Source of the DNA: CAZUGA01 sp964619885
GTDB taxonomy: Bacteria > Pseudomonadota > Gammaproteobacteria > Methylococcales > UBA1147
DNA: 63,146 bases
Assembly: GCA_964619885.1 (NCBI GenBank)
Contig: CAZUGA010000025.1
Location: forward strand, 1 to 63,146
Reading direction: 5' to 3'
Shown: positions 34,717 to 44,161 of the stretch, one piece after another
How positions within the stretch are numbered: position 1 is the first letter of the stretch
Layout of the letters: each line of letters opens with the position of its first letter
Translations under genes and position numbers: made by a program
Notes under the pieces: model-generated
Told to the model about the DNA's origin: nothing
Database searches by the model: none
The model's input: the letters and a program-made list of their open reading frames with translations, nothing else

Positions 34717-36387
34717 ATGGCGCAATACGTATACACAATGAATCGGGTGGGGAAAATAGTACCGCCCAAGCAAGAAATTCTTCGCGACATTTCCTTATCT
34801 TTTTTCCCCGGCGCAAAAATTGGCGTTTTGGGATTGAACGGATCGGGTAAATCTACACTACTCAGAATTATGGCTGGAATTGACTCGGAATTTAATGGCG
34901 AAGCCCGTCCCCAGGCAGGAATTAATATTGGAATGCTGGCACAAGAACCTGAATTGGATCCAGATAAAGACGTACGCGGTAATATCGAAGAAGGCATCTC
35001 CGCAACCAAGGCACTACTAGATGAATTTAATGAGATCAGCATGCTGTTCGCGGAACCAATGAGCGATGAGGAAATGACCGATTTGCTTGATCGTCAAGCC
35101 AAATTGCAGGATGCCATTGATATGGCAGGAGCGTGGGAATTGGACCGCAAACTTGAGATCGCCGCCGATGCATTACGTTTACCCGATTGGGACGCCGACG
35201 TCACTAAACTCTCAGGGGGGGAACGTCGCCGTGTTGCTTTGTGCCGTTTATTATTATCAGAACCCGACATGTTATTGCTGGACGAACCAACCAACCACCT
35301 GGATGCCGAATCGGTTGCATGGCTGGAGAAATTTCTGCACGAGTACAAGGGAACTGTCATCGCCGTCACCCATGATCGTTATTTTTTGGATAACGTTGCC
35401 GGATGGATTCTAGAGCTGGACCGTGGTTACGGCATCCCTTGGGAAGGTAATTACTCAAGCTGGCTGGAACAGAAGGAAAACCGACTGGAAATTGAAGAAA
35501 AGCAGGTTTCGGCCAAAGCAAAAGCGATGAAAGCCGAACTCGAGTGGGTTAGAACCAACCCCAAAGGCCGGCATGCAAAAAGCAAAGCCCGCTTAGCGCG
35601 TTTTGATGAACTAGCCTCCCAGGATTTTCAAAAACGCAACGAAACACAAGAAATTTATATCCCACCCGGCCCACGCCTGGGCGATGTTGTGGTCGACGCT
35701 GATGGATTGAGCAAAGGTTTTGGTGACCGACTATTGATTGATAAACTTAATTTTCAGTTACCCAAAGGCGGTATCGTCGGCATTATCGGCCCTAATGGTG
35801 CTGGTAAAACCACACTCTTCAAATTGATAGCGGGCCTTGAACAAGCAGATTCTGGGTCAATTAAGATTGGTGAATCTGTACAACTCGCCCACATCGATCA
35901 ATCGCGGGACGCATTGGACAACAACAAAACGGTCTGGGAAGAAATATCCGGTAGCCTGGATATCATCACCGTAGGAAAGTACCAAGCACCTTCACGGGCA
36001 TACGTGGGTCGATTTAATTTCAAAGGACCCGACCAGCAGAAACGTATAGGCCATTTATCCGGAGGAGAACGCAATCGGGTACATCTGGCTAAACTACTCA
36101 AATCCGGTGGCAACCTGCTATTGTTGGATGAACCCACCAATGACCTGGATGTTGAAACGCTCCGCGCGCTGGAAGAAGCCTTGCTATCATTTCCCGGCTG
36201 CGCAGTTGTCATTTCGCATGATCGCTGGTTCCTTGATCGTATCGCCACGCACATGTTGGCGTTCGAGGGTGACAGCAACGTGACCTGGTTCGAAGGTAAT
36301 TACGCCGATTACGAATCTGACCGTCACCGTCGCCTGGGCAAACAAGCCGACAATCCGCACAAAATCAAATTTAAAAAGTTGGCATGA
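34717..36387 (+). CDS. ettA: energy-dependent translational throttle protein EttA
   Basis: The 556-residue tandem ABC-F ATPase binds the ribosomal E site and gates entry into elongation according to the ATP/ADP ratio. The first cassette has Walker A GLNGSGKST, signature LSGGERRRVALC and Walker B LLLLDEPTNHLD; the second has GPNGAGKTT, LSGGERNRVHLA and LLLLDEPTNDLD. The linker between them is charged and helical. ATG 34717 gives MAQYVYTM, the standard family N-terminus; an upstream TTG at 34705 is rejected. No membrane segments are present. The stop overlaps the start of the DUF815 gene. Confidence 0.96.
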   Translation: MAQYVYTMNRVGKIVPPKQEILRDISLSFFPGAKIGVLGLNGSGKSTLLRIMAGIDSEFNGEARPQAGINIGMLAQEPELDPDKDVRGNIEEGISATKALLDEFNEISMLFAEPMSDEEMTDLLDRQAKLQDAIDMAGAWELDRKLEIAADALRLPDWDADVTKLSGGERRRVALCRLLLSEPDMLLLDEPTNHLDAESVAWLEKFLHEYKGTVIAVTHDRYFLDNVAGWILELDRGYGIPWEGNYSSWLEQKENRLEIEEKQVSAKAKAMKAELEWVRTNPKGRHAKSKARLARFDELASQDFQKRNETQEIYIPPGPRLGDVVVDADGLSKGFGDRLLIDKLNFQLPKGGIVGIIGPNGAGKTTLFKLIAGLEQADSGSIKIGESVQLAHIDQSRDALDNNKTVWEEISGSLDIITVGKYQAPSRAYVGRFNFKGPDQQKRIGHLSGGERNRVHLAKLLKSGGNLLLLDEPTNDLDVETLRALEEALLSFPGCAVVISHDRWFLDRIATHMLAFEGDSNVTWFEGNYADYESDRHRRLGKQADNPHKIKFKKLA

Positions 36388-37268
36388 GCAAACTCCACAC
36401 GCTAGTCGATAGAATCGATTCATTAATCACCCGGGTGGAACATTTAGCTCCGAATCCGATCGAAAAACCCGATTGGCAATCGGAAATTGCATTCAGATGG
36501 ATAAGGATTGGGGGCCAAGAGGGATTGCAAGCAATCCGACACCCGTCGCTGCTTCGTCTATCGGATATTCGTTGTATCGATCGGCAAAAAGCCGAAATCG
36601 ATAGAAATACACGACAGTTTTTACGCGGATTTCCGGCCAACAACGCATTGCTATGGGGTGCTCGAGGAACCGGTAAATCTTCATTAATCAAAGCCTTGTT
36701 GAACGAATATTCCAATGATGGTCTGCGCGCAATCCAGGTCAATAAAGAACAACTAATGAATCTACAACAAATTGTCGATCAATTAGACAACCGAGATACA
36801 AAATTCATTTTATTCTGCGACGACCTATCGTTTGAAGCTGAAGATCCAGGTTATAAATCACTTAAAGCCGCATTAGACGGATCATTATACGGATTACCGG
36901 ACAATGTATTGATCTATGCAACGTCCAATCGGCGCCACCTACTACCCGAATTCAACCAAGAAAATTTAGCCACACAATACCCACAAGGTGAAATACATTT
37001 TGGAGAATCGGTGGAAGAAAAAATATCGCTGTCGGATCGATTCGGACTTTGGTTGTCATTTTACCCATTCACTCAAGATCAGTATCTCGAGGTCGTAAAC
37101 TATTGGCTGCACCAACTCGACACTCCGGCCGATGATGGTAAATCAGTGCGCGAAGAAGCTTTGCGCTGGGCGTTAAAACGGGGGTCCCGCAGCGGCCGAA
37201 CCGCATGGCAATTCGCCAAAGACTGGAGAGGCCAGGTTGCGTTAGGACAGGAAAAACCGACCGGATAA
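36384..37268 (+). CDS. DUF815-family AAA+ ATPase
   Basis: The 294-residue ATPase has Walker A GARGTGKSS (about residue 93), FILFCDDLSFE as Walker B, and sensor-like YATSNRRHLLPEF, all typical of DUF815. An N-terminal helical part (1-80) and a C-terminal lid complete the protein. The biochemical role of the family is not known to me. It starts with an ATGA overlap on the ettA stop, so translation is coupled to a ribosome-associated factor. Confidence 0.85.
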   Translation: MSKLHTLVDRIDSLITRVEHLAPNPIEKPDWQSEIAFRWIRIGGQEGLQAIRHPSLLRLSDIRCIDRQKAEIDRNTRQFLRGFPANNALLWGARGTGKSSLIKALLNEYSNDGLRAIQVNKEQLMNLQQIVDQLDNRDTKFILFCDDLSFEAEDPGYKSLKAALDGSLYGLPDNVLIYATSNRRHLLPEFNQENLATQYPQGEIHFGESVEEKISLSDRFGLWLSFYPFTQDQYLEVVNYWLHQLDTPADDGKSVREEALRWALKRGSRSGRTAWQFAKDWRGQVALGQEKPTG

Positions 37269-37533
37269 TGCAATACCATTAGGAATCCAACGACCTCCAC
37301 TATAAACACACCGTAATTACCCCGATCATGAGCATTTATGTGGATTCATTAACAACGTCAAATCAACATCGAAGAATCATTTAATGTTAGGATTGCGCGA
37401 ACTCTGAAGAACGGTGAATATTCGATTTTTAACAGACTGAAGCGAGTAAAAGTTTCGCCCCATATTAAAACAACGAAATCACTAAATTTAACTAGCGATG
37501 TAAACGAAAAGCGAGATTATCTCTAGCCTACGG

Positions 37534-38691
37534 TCACTCGCATTTTTTAGATTTTATCGTTTCCCAATGATGGCAACTGGGGCATCGCCAATGCAATTGA
37601 GCACCGCTAAAACCACATTGAGTACAACTATATGCAGGTTTTTCCTTCAATAATGCGCTAGATATACTACCCAGCTCCTGTAGTAATTTTTTACCGGAAC
37701 CTTGCGTTTGATCAAGCCGCAAATTAATCAAATTATGCAACCCTCTGAGCGTAGGATCTCGCTTGGCCTGATCAGAAAAAAATGAAACGGCTGCGTCCAA
37801 TCCATCGCGCTCGCGTAATAATCCTACAAGCACCTCGCTTATACCTAGAATAGGGTGACAATGGTAAAGTCGGCTAAATCTGTCTATTTGCTCGGAAATA
37901 TTACCCAAATATTTGTAACATTCCATCATCGGTGCAATGATTTCCAAAATATATTCAGGATTTTGATCCTCGACCCGCTGCAATGAGTCCAAAGCTTCCT
38001 GGTACAAGCCTTGATATATCTGGATATCAGCCAATACTAGACTTGTCCGAACGCAGTATTGATCAGCGATTTCAGCCTCATTTACATATTGTTTTGCGCT
38101 TTCCAGGAGATTGGCTTTGAGTGCATTTTCGGCTAATTCACAATAAAAATGCGCGATACTTTCTCCACGTTTAATCTTACCAATTTGTTTTAATTTTTTA
38201 GTACACTTAATCGCTTTATGCCACTCTTTTTCGTGCTGATATATTTGTAATAATTGTTGAGTTGCCGACTCACCGTATAGCGAATCATCTAGTAGCTCGG
38301 CAAAAATTTGCTCGGCACGGTCGAAAAGACCAGCTCGCAAATAGTCCATGCCCAATTCGAACAAGGCTTGGCCGTGCTGCTCTTCACTGAGCGAGCTTTC
38401 GGTAATTAAGTCCTGATGAATGTTTATCGCCCTCTCAACCTCACCATTGCGGCGAAATAAATTTCCAAGAGCAATTTGAGATTCTGCGGCTTCCCCGCCC
38501 AGGTAGGTAGAATTTTCTGGTTTACCTGTTGATTCTTCGCTTAACCGGTAATTTAAACCACGGAATTTTGAGGTTTTAGTAGATGGCGACCCCGACACAT
38601 AGGATTCGTGTACGCGACGACTATTTCTGGTTGCCGCAAACCATCCAGAAGCAGCGGCAACGGGAAGTAATAAGGCCAGCAGCTCGAACAT
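37534..38691 (-). CDS. lapB: lipopolysaccharide assembly protein LapB
   Basis: The 385-residue LapB (YciM) adjusts LPS synthesis by promoting FtsH degradation of LpxC. One N-terminal membrane helix (about 1-20) precedes a series of TPR motifs (about 70-340) and a rubredoxin-like zinc domain at the C-terminus, CTQCGFSGAQLHWRCPSCHHWE, with both CxxC pairs intact. It is 4 bp downstream of lapA and ends the gyrA-to-lapB block. The region after it (37269-37533) shows no clear terminator. Confidence 0.95.
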   Translation of the reverse strand: MFELLALLLPVAAASGWFAATRNSRRVHESYVSGSPSTKTSKFRGLNYRLSEESTGKPENSTYLGGEAAESQIALGNLFRRNGEVERAINIHQDLITESSLSEEQHGQALFELGMDYLRAGLFDRAEQIFAELLDDSLYGESATQQLLQIYQHEKEWHKAIKCTKKLKQIGKIKRGESIAHFYCELAENALKANLLESAKQYVNEAEIADQYCVRTSLVLADIQIYQGLYQEALDSLQRVEDQNPEYILEIIAPMMECYKYLGNISEQIDRFSRLYHCHPILGISEVLVGLLRERDGLDAAVSFFSDQAKRDPTLRGLHNLINLRLDQTQGSGKKLLQELGSISSALLKEKPAYSCTQCGFSGAQLHWRCPSCHHWETIKSKKCE

Positions 38692-38695
38692 CAGG

Positions 38696-38980
38696 TCATT
38701 CTAAGTCCGCTTCCATGGTTTCTATCTCCTGCTCCGCCAAGGCCAGTTCTTTACGTAATCGATTGCATTCGCTACTCAACTTCATATAACGAAGAAGTCG
38801 AACTGAATACCCGATTACAACCCCTGCCAACAGTTCCAAAGTTAATACCAGAGCGAGCGGCAATTCAATACCATGCCCTTTGTAAAAATAAATTTTTACT
38901 GGATCTAGGTTTAATAATGAAAAGACCAGGGCAATCAGAAAAATAATGAGGAAAAGCAGAAAATACAGGATTTTAGTCAT
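38696..38980 (-). CDS. lapA: lipopolysaccharide assembly protein LapA
   Basis: The 94-residue inner-membrane protein of the DUF1049 family has helices at about 3-22 and 40-62, followed by a coiled-coil-like cytoplasmic tail rich in glutamate and leucine. The mid-protein motif YFYKGHGIELPLALVL is typical. LapA partners LapB in LPS/FtsH control. It lies directly upstream of lapB. Confidence 0.93.
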   Translation of the reverse strand: MTKILYFLLFLIIFLIALVFSLLNLDPVKIYFYKGHGIELPLALVLTLELLAGVVIGYSVRLLRYMKLSSECNRLRKELALAEQEIETMEADLE

Positions 38981-39091
38981 AGTTTTATATGCTGCTCTTT
39001 GAACTCCTGTTTTGCAACCAAGAAGATACTTGTCTAACTTACGCCAAGCAAACTAAAGCAATGACGTAAAACAACTACAAACTGTATCGAA

Positions 39092-39400
39092 TCAAGAATT
39101 TCTGATTCTAACTCTCTCTCGCGATTCGTCAACCCGGTCCCTCAATTCTTTACCCGGTTTAAAATGCGGCACATGTTTCGATGACAAAGATACAGAATCA
39201 CCCGTTTTGGGATTTCTCCCTAGCCTAGGCGGGCGATAATGTAACGAAAAACTTCCAAAACCCCTTATTTCAATTCTTTCGCCCGCAGAAAGCGCATTAC
39301 TCATTTGTTCTATCATACATTTTACGGCCAATTCGACGTCTTTGAACGCAAGATGGGATTGCTTATGCGCGAGCGCTTCAATTAACTCTGATTTTGTCAC
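39092..39400 (-). CDS. ihfB: integration host factor subunit beta
   Basis: The 102-residue DNA-bending protein of the HU/IHF family forms a heterodimer with IHF-alpha. It carries MTKSELIEAL at the N-terminus, IEIRGFGSFSLHYRPPRLGRNPKTGDSV in the beta-arm and PHFKPGKELRDRV at the end. Its position next to rpsA is conserved in gammaproteobacteria. The C-terminal tail is slightly long and arginine-rich. Confidence 0.97.
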   Translation of the reverse strand: MTKSELIEALAHKQSHLAFKDVELAVKCMIEQMSNALSAGERIEIRGFGSFSLHYRPPRLGRNPKTGDSVSLSSKHVPHFKPGKELRDRVDESRERVRIRNS

Positions 39401-39435
39401 AGTGATTATTCCGTATCTTTTATGAAGAATGAGAA

Positions 39436-39456
39436 AGGGTGGAAAAACTCCACCCT
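39436..39456 (-). terminator. hairpin downstream of rpsA
   Basis: On the minus strand the seven-base stem AGGGTGG/CCACCCT, with a T-rich loop, lies 9 bp beyond the rpsA stop and is followed by a mixed pyrimidine tract rather than a pure T-run. It may be a partial terminator or an mRNA-stabilising hairpin, reducing ihfB expression relative to rpsA. Confidence 0.55.
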
Positions 39457-39464
39457 AAATACGA

Positions 39465-41138
39465 TTATTTTTTATCTTCCATTTGTTCTTTGAATATATC
39501 ACCAAGTGTCGGTTTTCCAACCGGCGCTTGTTTACTGTAGTCTTTTATCGCTGCTGACTCTTCATCATGGTCTTTGGCTTTGATTGACAAGTTTATCACT
39601 TTATTCTTTTTGTCCACACCAATAAACTTCGCTTCGATTTCTTCGCCTTCTTTCAACAGTGTACGCGCATCTTCGACTCTGTCCCGCTGAATTTCTGAAG
39701 CTCGTATATAGCCTTCAACATTTTCACCCAAGGCAATAACTGCGCCTTTGGGATCAACCTGCCCGATAGTTCCGACAACCAGGGTTCCACGCTCCAGCGC
39801 TCCGACATAGTTCTGGAACGGATCCTGTTCCAACTGTTTAATTCCAAGAGATATGCGTTCGCGCTCCGAATCGATACCCAAAATGACGGTTTCTACTTCA
39901 TCTCCACGTTTAAAATTTCTAATCGCGTCTTCACCCGCTGCATTCCAGGAAATATCGGATAAGTGCACCAAACCATCGATACTACCCGCTAAACCTATGA
40001 ATATACCAAAATCAGTAATTGATTTTATTGTGCCAGTGAGTCTATCCCCTTTATTGTGCGAAGAAGCAAATTCATCCCAAGGATTAGCTTTACATTGTTT
40101 CATCCCCAAAGAAATTCGACGTCGCTCCTCATCAACATCCAACACCATAACTTCTACTTCTTCACCAAGTTGTACGGCCTTAGATGGATTCACGTTCTTA
40201 TTGGTCCAATCCATTTCCGAAACGTGGACCAGCCCTTCAACTCCCTCCTCAATCTCAACGAAGCAGCCATAATCGGTCAGATTATTAACCTTACCAAAAA
40301 GTCTGGAGTTCGCCGGATAACGACGCGCTATATTCTGCCATGGATCTTCACCCAATTGTTTCATTCCAAGCGAAACTCGATTTTTCTCTTTATCGAATTT
40401 CAAAACCTTGACCTTAACCTCTTGTCCAATCTCTACGCATTCCGAAGGATGACGAACCCGCTTCCAGGCCATATCCGTGATATGTAGCAGGCCATCAATG
40501 CCACCCAAATCAATAAACGCCCCGTAATCCGTAAGATTTTTCACTATTCCATTTACTTCTGCTCCATCGTGCAATGACTCGAGCAATGCTTCTCTTTCCG
40601 CACTATATTCAGATTCAACCACGGCACGGCGAGAAAGCACTACATTATTACGTTTTTGATCAATTTTGATCACCTTGAACTCAAGATCTCTACCTTCGAG
40701 AAATGCCGTATCTCGAACCGGCCGCACATCAACCAGTGACCCAGGTAAGAACGCTCTAAGCGCATCTATTGAGACGGTAAACCCACCACGGACTTTACCG
40801 GTCAATCGACCTACAACGGTTTCATTATCTTCGAATGCTTTTTCCAGTTGACTCCAAGCTTGATTCTTCTTGGCTTTATCTCGGGAAAGCAACGTCGCTC
40901 CCAAACCATCCTCAACCATATCCAGCGCAACATCAACTTCATCACCGACTTCAACTTCTAAATCACCATCAGCATTTAGGAACTGCCACCTAGGAATAAC
41001 CCCTTCTGACTTTAATCCGGCGCTTACGACAACGGCATCCGAACCGATATCAACCACAATACCCGACAAAATAGCACCAGGACGCATTTCGGTCCTCACC
41101 AGACTTTCTTCAAACAATTCCGCAAAGCTTTCGGTCAT
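39465..41138 (-). CDS. rpsA: 30S ribosomal protein S1
   Basis: The 557-residue S1, the exact E. coli length, has six S1 repeats; typical repeat starts are GAILSGIVVDIGSDAVVVSAG, GRLTGKVRGGFTVSI, GIVKNLTDYGAFIDLGG, GKVNNLTDYGCFVEIEEG, GTIKSITDFGIFIGLAG and GTIGQVDPKGAVIALG. It binds mRNA and unfolds structure for initiation. ATG 41138 (MTESFAELFEES) is preceded by a GGGAAAG ribosome binding site; the upstream twelve-codon extension is rejected. Confidence 0.98.
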   Translation of the reverse strand: MTESFAELFEESLVRTEMRPGAILSGIVVDIGSDAVVVSAGLKSEGVIPRWQFLNADGDLEVEVGDEVDVALDMVEDGLGATLLSRDKAKKNQAWSQLEKAFEDNETVVGRLTGKVRGGFTVSIDALRAFLPGSLVDVRPVRDTAFLEGRDLEFKVIKIDQKRNNVVLSRRAVVESEYSAEREALLESLHDGAEVNGIVKNLTDYGAFIDLGGIDGLLHITDMAWKRVRHPSECVEIGQEVKVKVLKFDKEKNRVSLGMKQLGEDPWQNIARRYPANSRLFGKVNNLTDYGCFVEIEEGVEGLVHVSEMDWTNKNVNPSKAVQLGEEVEVMVLDVDEERRRISLGMKQCKANPWDEFASSHNKGDRLTGTIKSITDFGIFIGLAGSIDGLVHLSDISWNAAGEDAIRNFKRGDEVETVILGIDSERERISLGIKQLEQDPFQNYVGALERGTLVVGTIGQVDPKGAVIALGENVEGYIRASEIQRDRVEDARTLLKEGEEIEAKFIGVDKKNKVINLSIKAKDHDEESAAIKDYSKQAPVGKPTLGDIFKEQMEDKK

Positions 41139-41259
41139 TTTATATTCTTTCCCAGTCAGCTCTATAACACCCAAGCAGACATCTAAAATTCTCTAACGTA
41201 AATAAATGTTGGCAAGCGCTAAAAATTACACCGCCAACCCCAATTTTGGATTCAAACCT

Positions 41260-41928
41260 TTAAGTTACTCGGATCAGATTTAACCCTAGTTCAATTACCT
41301 GATCGATGGTAAGATCGGAAGAATCTATAAAAACGGCATCATCTGCTTGAAGGAGTGGGGCATTTTTTCGGGCTATATCCCGTTCGTCCCTCTCAGTGAG
41401 TTCCGCTATTATCTGTTCAAGACTAACATCTATTCCTTTTTCTTTCAACTGCTTATATCGTCTCTCTCCACGAATAATTACGCTAGCCGTCAAAAATATT
41501 TTAAATGGGGCATGTGGAAAAACAACGGTACCCATATCTCTGCCGTCAGCCACCAAACCAGGTGTTTGTCGAAACCCACGCTGCTTATCGAGCAGTACGC
41601 TTCGTACCACTCCGATTGTCGCAACCCTTGATGCCAAATTGCCGCAAGACTCGGTTTGCAGTAATGGTGAGATATCCATACCAGAAAGCAGGACTGCAAA
41701 TGTGGGCTCGTAGCGAAACGCCAAATCCAGCCGCCGTGCAACTGCGGCGACACCAGACTCATCATCAACCGATACCTTCAAATTTTGCAACTCGACCGCC
41801 AATGCCCGATATATAGATCCGCTATCCAGGTAATGCCACCCCATGGCTTTCGCAATTCCCCGGCTAACCGTACCCTTGCCGGCCCCACTTGGGCCATCAA
41901 CTGTCAAAACCGGTGCCACCGCATTCAT
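41260..41928 (-). CDS. cmk: cytidylate kinase
   Basis: The 222-residue kinase phosphorylates CMP and dCMP. The P-loop is DGPSGAGKGTVSRGIA (10-25), then WHYLDSGSIYRALA and DGRDMGTVVFP with the CMP-binding arginine and aspartates. It overlaps aroA by four bases (ATGA-type) and is followed by rpsA after about 120 bp, in the conserved aroA-cmk-rpsA order. Confidence 0.97.
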   Translation of the reverse strand: MNAVAPVLTVDGPSGAGKGTVSRGIAKAMGWHYLDSGSIYRALAVELQNLKVSVDDESGVAAVARRLDLAFRYEPTFAVLLSGMDISPLLQTESCGNLASRVATIGVVRSVLLDKQRGFRQTPGLVADGRDMGTVVFPHAPFKIFLTASVIIRGERRYKQLKEKGIDVSLEQIIAELTERDERDIARKNAPLLQADDAVFIDSSDLTIDQVIELGLNLIRVT

Positions 41929-43250
41929 CTCTCACTCACCTTCAAACTTTCAATTTTTAAACCTAAATTCTGTGCCATTCCAATAAAGTCAGGAAAAGAC
42001 GTATCCACATTATTACAATCAATAATTTCTACGGCATCTGTAGCCACCAATGCCGCGGTCGCAAACGACATAGCGATTCGATGGTCACCGTGCGAATCTA
42101 TACAGCCGCCTGAAATAGAACCACCCCGAATCCGAATCCCATCGTCCAGACTACACGCATCAACACCCAGTCGCTGTAAGCCTTTGGCCATCACGTCAAT
42201 CCGGTCACTTTCCTTCACCCGAAGCTCGCTCGCCCCAGTCAATAGGGTTTCCCCATCGGCACAAGCAGCAGCAACAAATAAAACGGGAAATTCATCGATC
42301 GCGGAAGGCACTAAATATTCAGGAATGCGCACCCCCCTTAGCTTTGCCGATTTAACCCTAATATCGGCTACCGGTTCACCTCCGACATCGCATCGATCGA
42401 ACATTTCTATAGAAGCACCCATCATTCGCAGAATGTCGATCAGGCCCGCGCGAGTCGGGTTGATTCCCACATGCCGCAGTATAATATCGGATCCTTCAGA
42501 AATAGATGCACCTACGATAAAAAAGGCAGCGGAAGAAATATCAGCCGGAATATCAATATTGGTTGCAATCAGCTTACCACCATTGGAAGTAGAAATTTGG
42601 TTACCCTCTACTCGAACAGGATAAGCCATGCCATTAAGCATACGCTCAGTATGATCACGCGATGGCGCGGGTTCGATTATGCAGGTACTACCTTTGGCGT
42701 ACATCGCGGCCAATAACAAACAAGATTTGATCTGTGCACTGGCCACCGGCATCGTATATTCAATTGCAGACAAATGGCTATTTCCGCGTATAGAAATTGG
42801 TGCAGTACCGCTCGGCTCCGTATCGATCGCTGCACCCATTCTTTTAAGCGGGTCGGTGATACGCAGCATAGGTCTTTTCGATAGAGAACGATCGCCGATT
42901 AAAAGTGAATCGAACGATTGCCCCGATAACAACCCGGCCATCAAACGCATGGCCGTTCCTGAATTCCCAAAATCCAATGGTTGATTCGGCGCGCTAAGCC
43001 CGTGCAAACCAACACCGTGAACAATAATCTGCCCACCCTTCGTATTTTCGATCTTAACACCCATCGACCTAAAAGCCTTTAAAGTCGCAAGTGCGTCCTG
43101 GGCCTGCAAAAACCCGTCAACGCGGGTCACGCCCTCGGCGATAGCACCCAACATCACTGCGCGGTGTGATATTGATTTATCGCCTGGAACTCGAACATCA
43201 CCCAATAAACGACCCCCAGGTTCTACATGGAAGTTAAGCGTTTCAATCAT
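41925..43250 (-). CDS. aroA: 3-phosphoshikimate 1-carboxyvinyltransferase (EPSP synthase)
   Basis: The 441-residue enzyme transfers the enolpyruvyl group from PEP to shikimate-3-phosphate. Blocks include VPGDKSISHRAVMLGAIAEG, DFGNSGTAMRLMAGLLSG, KRPMLRITDPLKRMG, ELRVKESDRID and DGIRIRGG..DSHGDHRIAMS. ATG 43250 gives a family-like N-terminus; the frame is open to a TTG at 43271. The LAGL-to-LMAGLLSG loop and PGDKSISHR form suggest a class II-like enzyme, as seen in Pseudomonas relatives and Gram-positives. Confidence 0.95.
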   Translation of the reverse strand: MIETLNFHVEPGGRLLGDVRVPGDKSISHRAVMLGAIAEGVTRVDGFLQAQDALATLKAFRSMGVKIENTKGGQIIVHGVGLHGLSAPNQPLDFGNSGTAMRLMAGLLSGQSFDSLLIGDRSLSKRPMLRITDPLKRMGAAIDTEPSGTAPISIRGNSHLSAIEYTMPVASAQIKSCLLLAAMYAKGSTCIIEPAPSRDHTERMLNGMAYPVRVEGNQISTSNGGKLIATNIDIPADISSAAFFIVGASISEGSDIILRHVGINPTRAGLIDILRMMGASIEMFDRCDVGGEPVADIRVKSAKLRGVRIPEYLVPSAIDEFPVLFVAAACADGETLLTGASELRVKESDRIDVMAKGLQRLGVDACSLDDGIRIRGGSISGGCIDSHGDHRIAMSFATAALVATDAVEIIDCNNVDTSFPDFIGMAQNLGLKIESLKVSER

Positions 43251-43291
43251 GTGATTGTTGACAAACAACAACTATCGTCTTCAATCTGCGC

Positions 43292-44161
43292 CTAGCCATC
43301 GAATTGATCCAAAAACCTTTGCCGAGCTTTTTTTGCACACTGAAACATTCGAAACAGATTTTCAGAATCCTGCTCTTCTAACATATCGCTCACGGCCGTA
43401 AGTTCCACTTTAAACTGTTCAATATGCTGTTGTATTTCCGCACTATTAGCCAAACATATATCCAACCACATGCGTGGGTCACTAGATGCCAATCTGGTAA
43501 AATCCTTAAATCCTCCTGCCGCAAATCGAAATATTTCCTCTTTTTCGTCTTTGTGGCCAAGCATGTCGACCAACGCATACGCAACCACGTGGGGCAAATG
43601 ACTAGTCGCAGCCAAAACATGATCATGATGGCTCATCTCCATCAGCGAGACTGATGCGCCAATCGCATTCCAGAATTCAGTTACTCGCGTGACAGCCGAC
43701 TCACTAGTCGATGACAGTGGCGTTAATATAACTTGCTTACCGTCATACAAGTCTGCGACCGCGGCCTGAACACCACTTTTCTCGAGCCCTGCAATAGGAT
43801 GTCCGGGGACAAAATTATTAGGTACCGCTCCGAATACGCTGTGAAGCCCATCAACGACATTTACCTTGGTACTCCCGACATCTGTATATACCGCGGAAGT
43901 TGACCAGAATTCCCGTAGCTCCACGAAAATCGCGTTCGTCGCTCCAACGGGCACTGCAATCACTATAAAATCCGCTCCATCTGTTGCATCTTTAAGACTT
44001 AAAGCATATTCGTCGATCACACCAATATCTCTGGCGATTTTTAGATTATAAGTATTGCAATCGAATCCGACGATTGTTGAACACAAACCGTTTAGTTTAA
44101 CCGAGCTAGCGATCGACCCACCAATTAAGCCAACGCCGATGATGCATAGTCGATCAATCAT
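43292..44161 (-). CDS. tyrA: prephenate dehydrogenase
   Basis: The 289-residue NAD-dependent enzyme makes 4-hydroxyphenylpyruvate for tyrosine. The nucleotide-binding loop is IIGVGLIGGSIA at the N-terminus, with DVGSTKVNVVD, FVPGHPIAGLEKSGVQAA and SHLPHVVAYALV as catalytic-domain landmarks. It is monofunctional, without a fused chorismate mutase. ATG 44161 overlaps the end of hisC by eight bases, consistent with translational coupling. Confidence 0.94.
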   Translation of the reverse strand: MIDRLCIIGVGLIGGSIASSVKLNGLCSTIVGFDCNTYNLKIARDIGVIDEYALSLKDATDGADFIVIAVPVGATNAIFVELREFWSTSAVYTDVGSTKVNVVDGLHSVFGAVPNNFVPGHPIAGLEKSGVQAAVADLYDGKQVILTPLSSTSESAVTRVTEFWNAIGASVSLMEMSHHDHVLAATSHLPHVVAYALVDMLGHKDEKEEIFRFAAGGFKDFTRLASSDPRMWLDICLANSAEIQQHIEQFKVELTAVSDMLEEQDSENLFRMFQCAKKARQRFLDQFDG

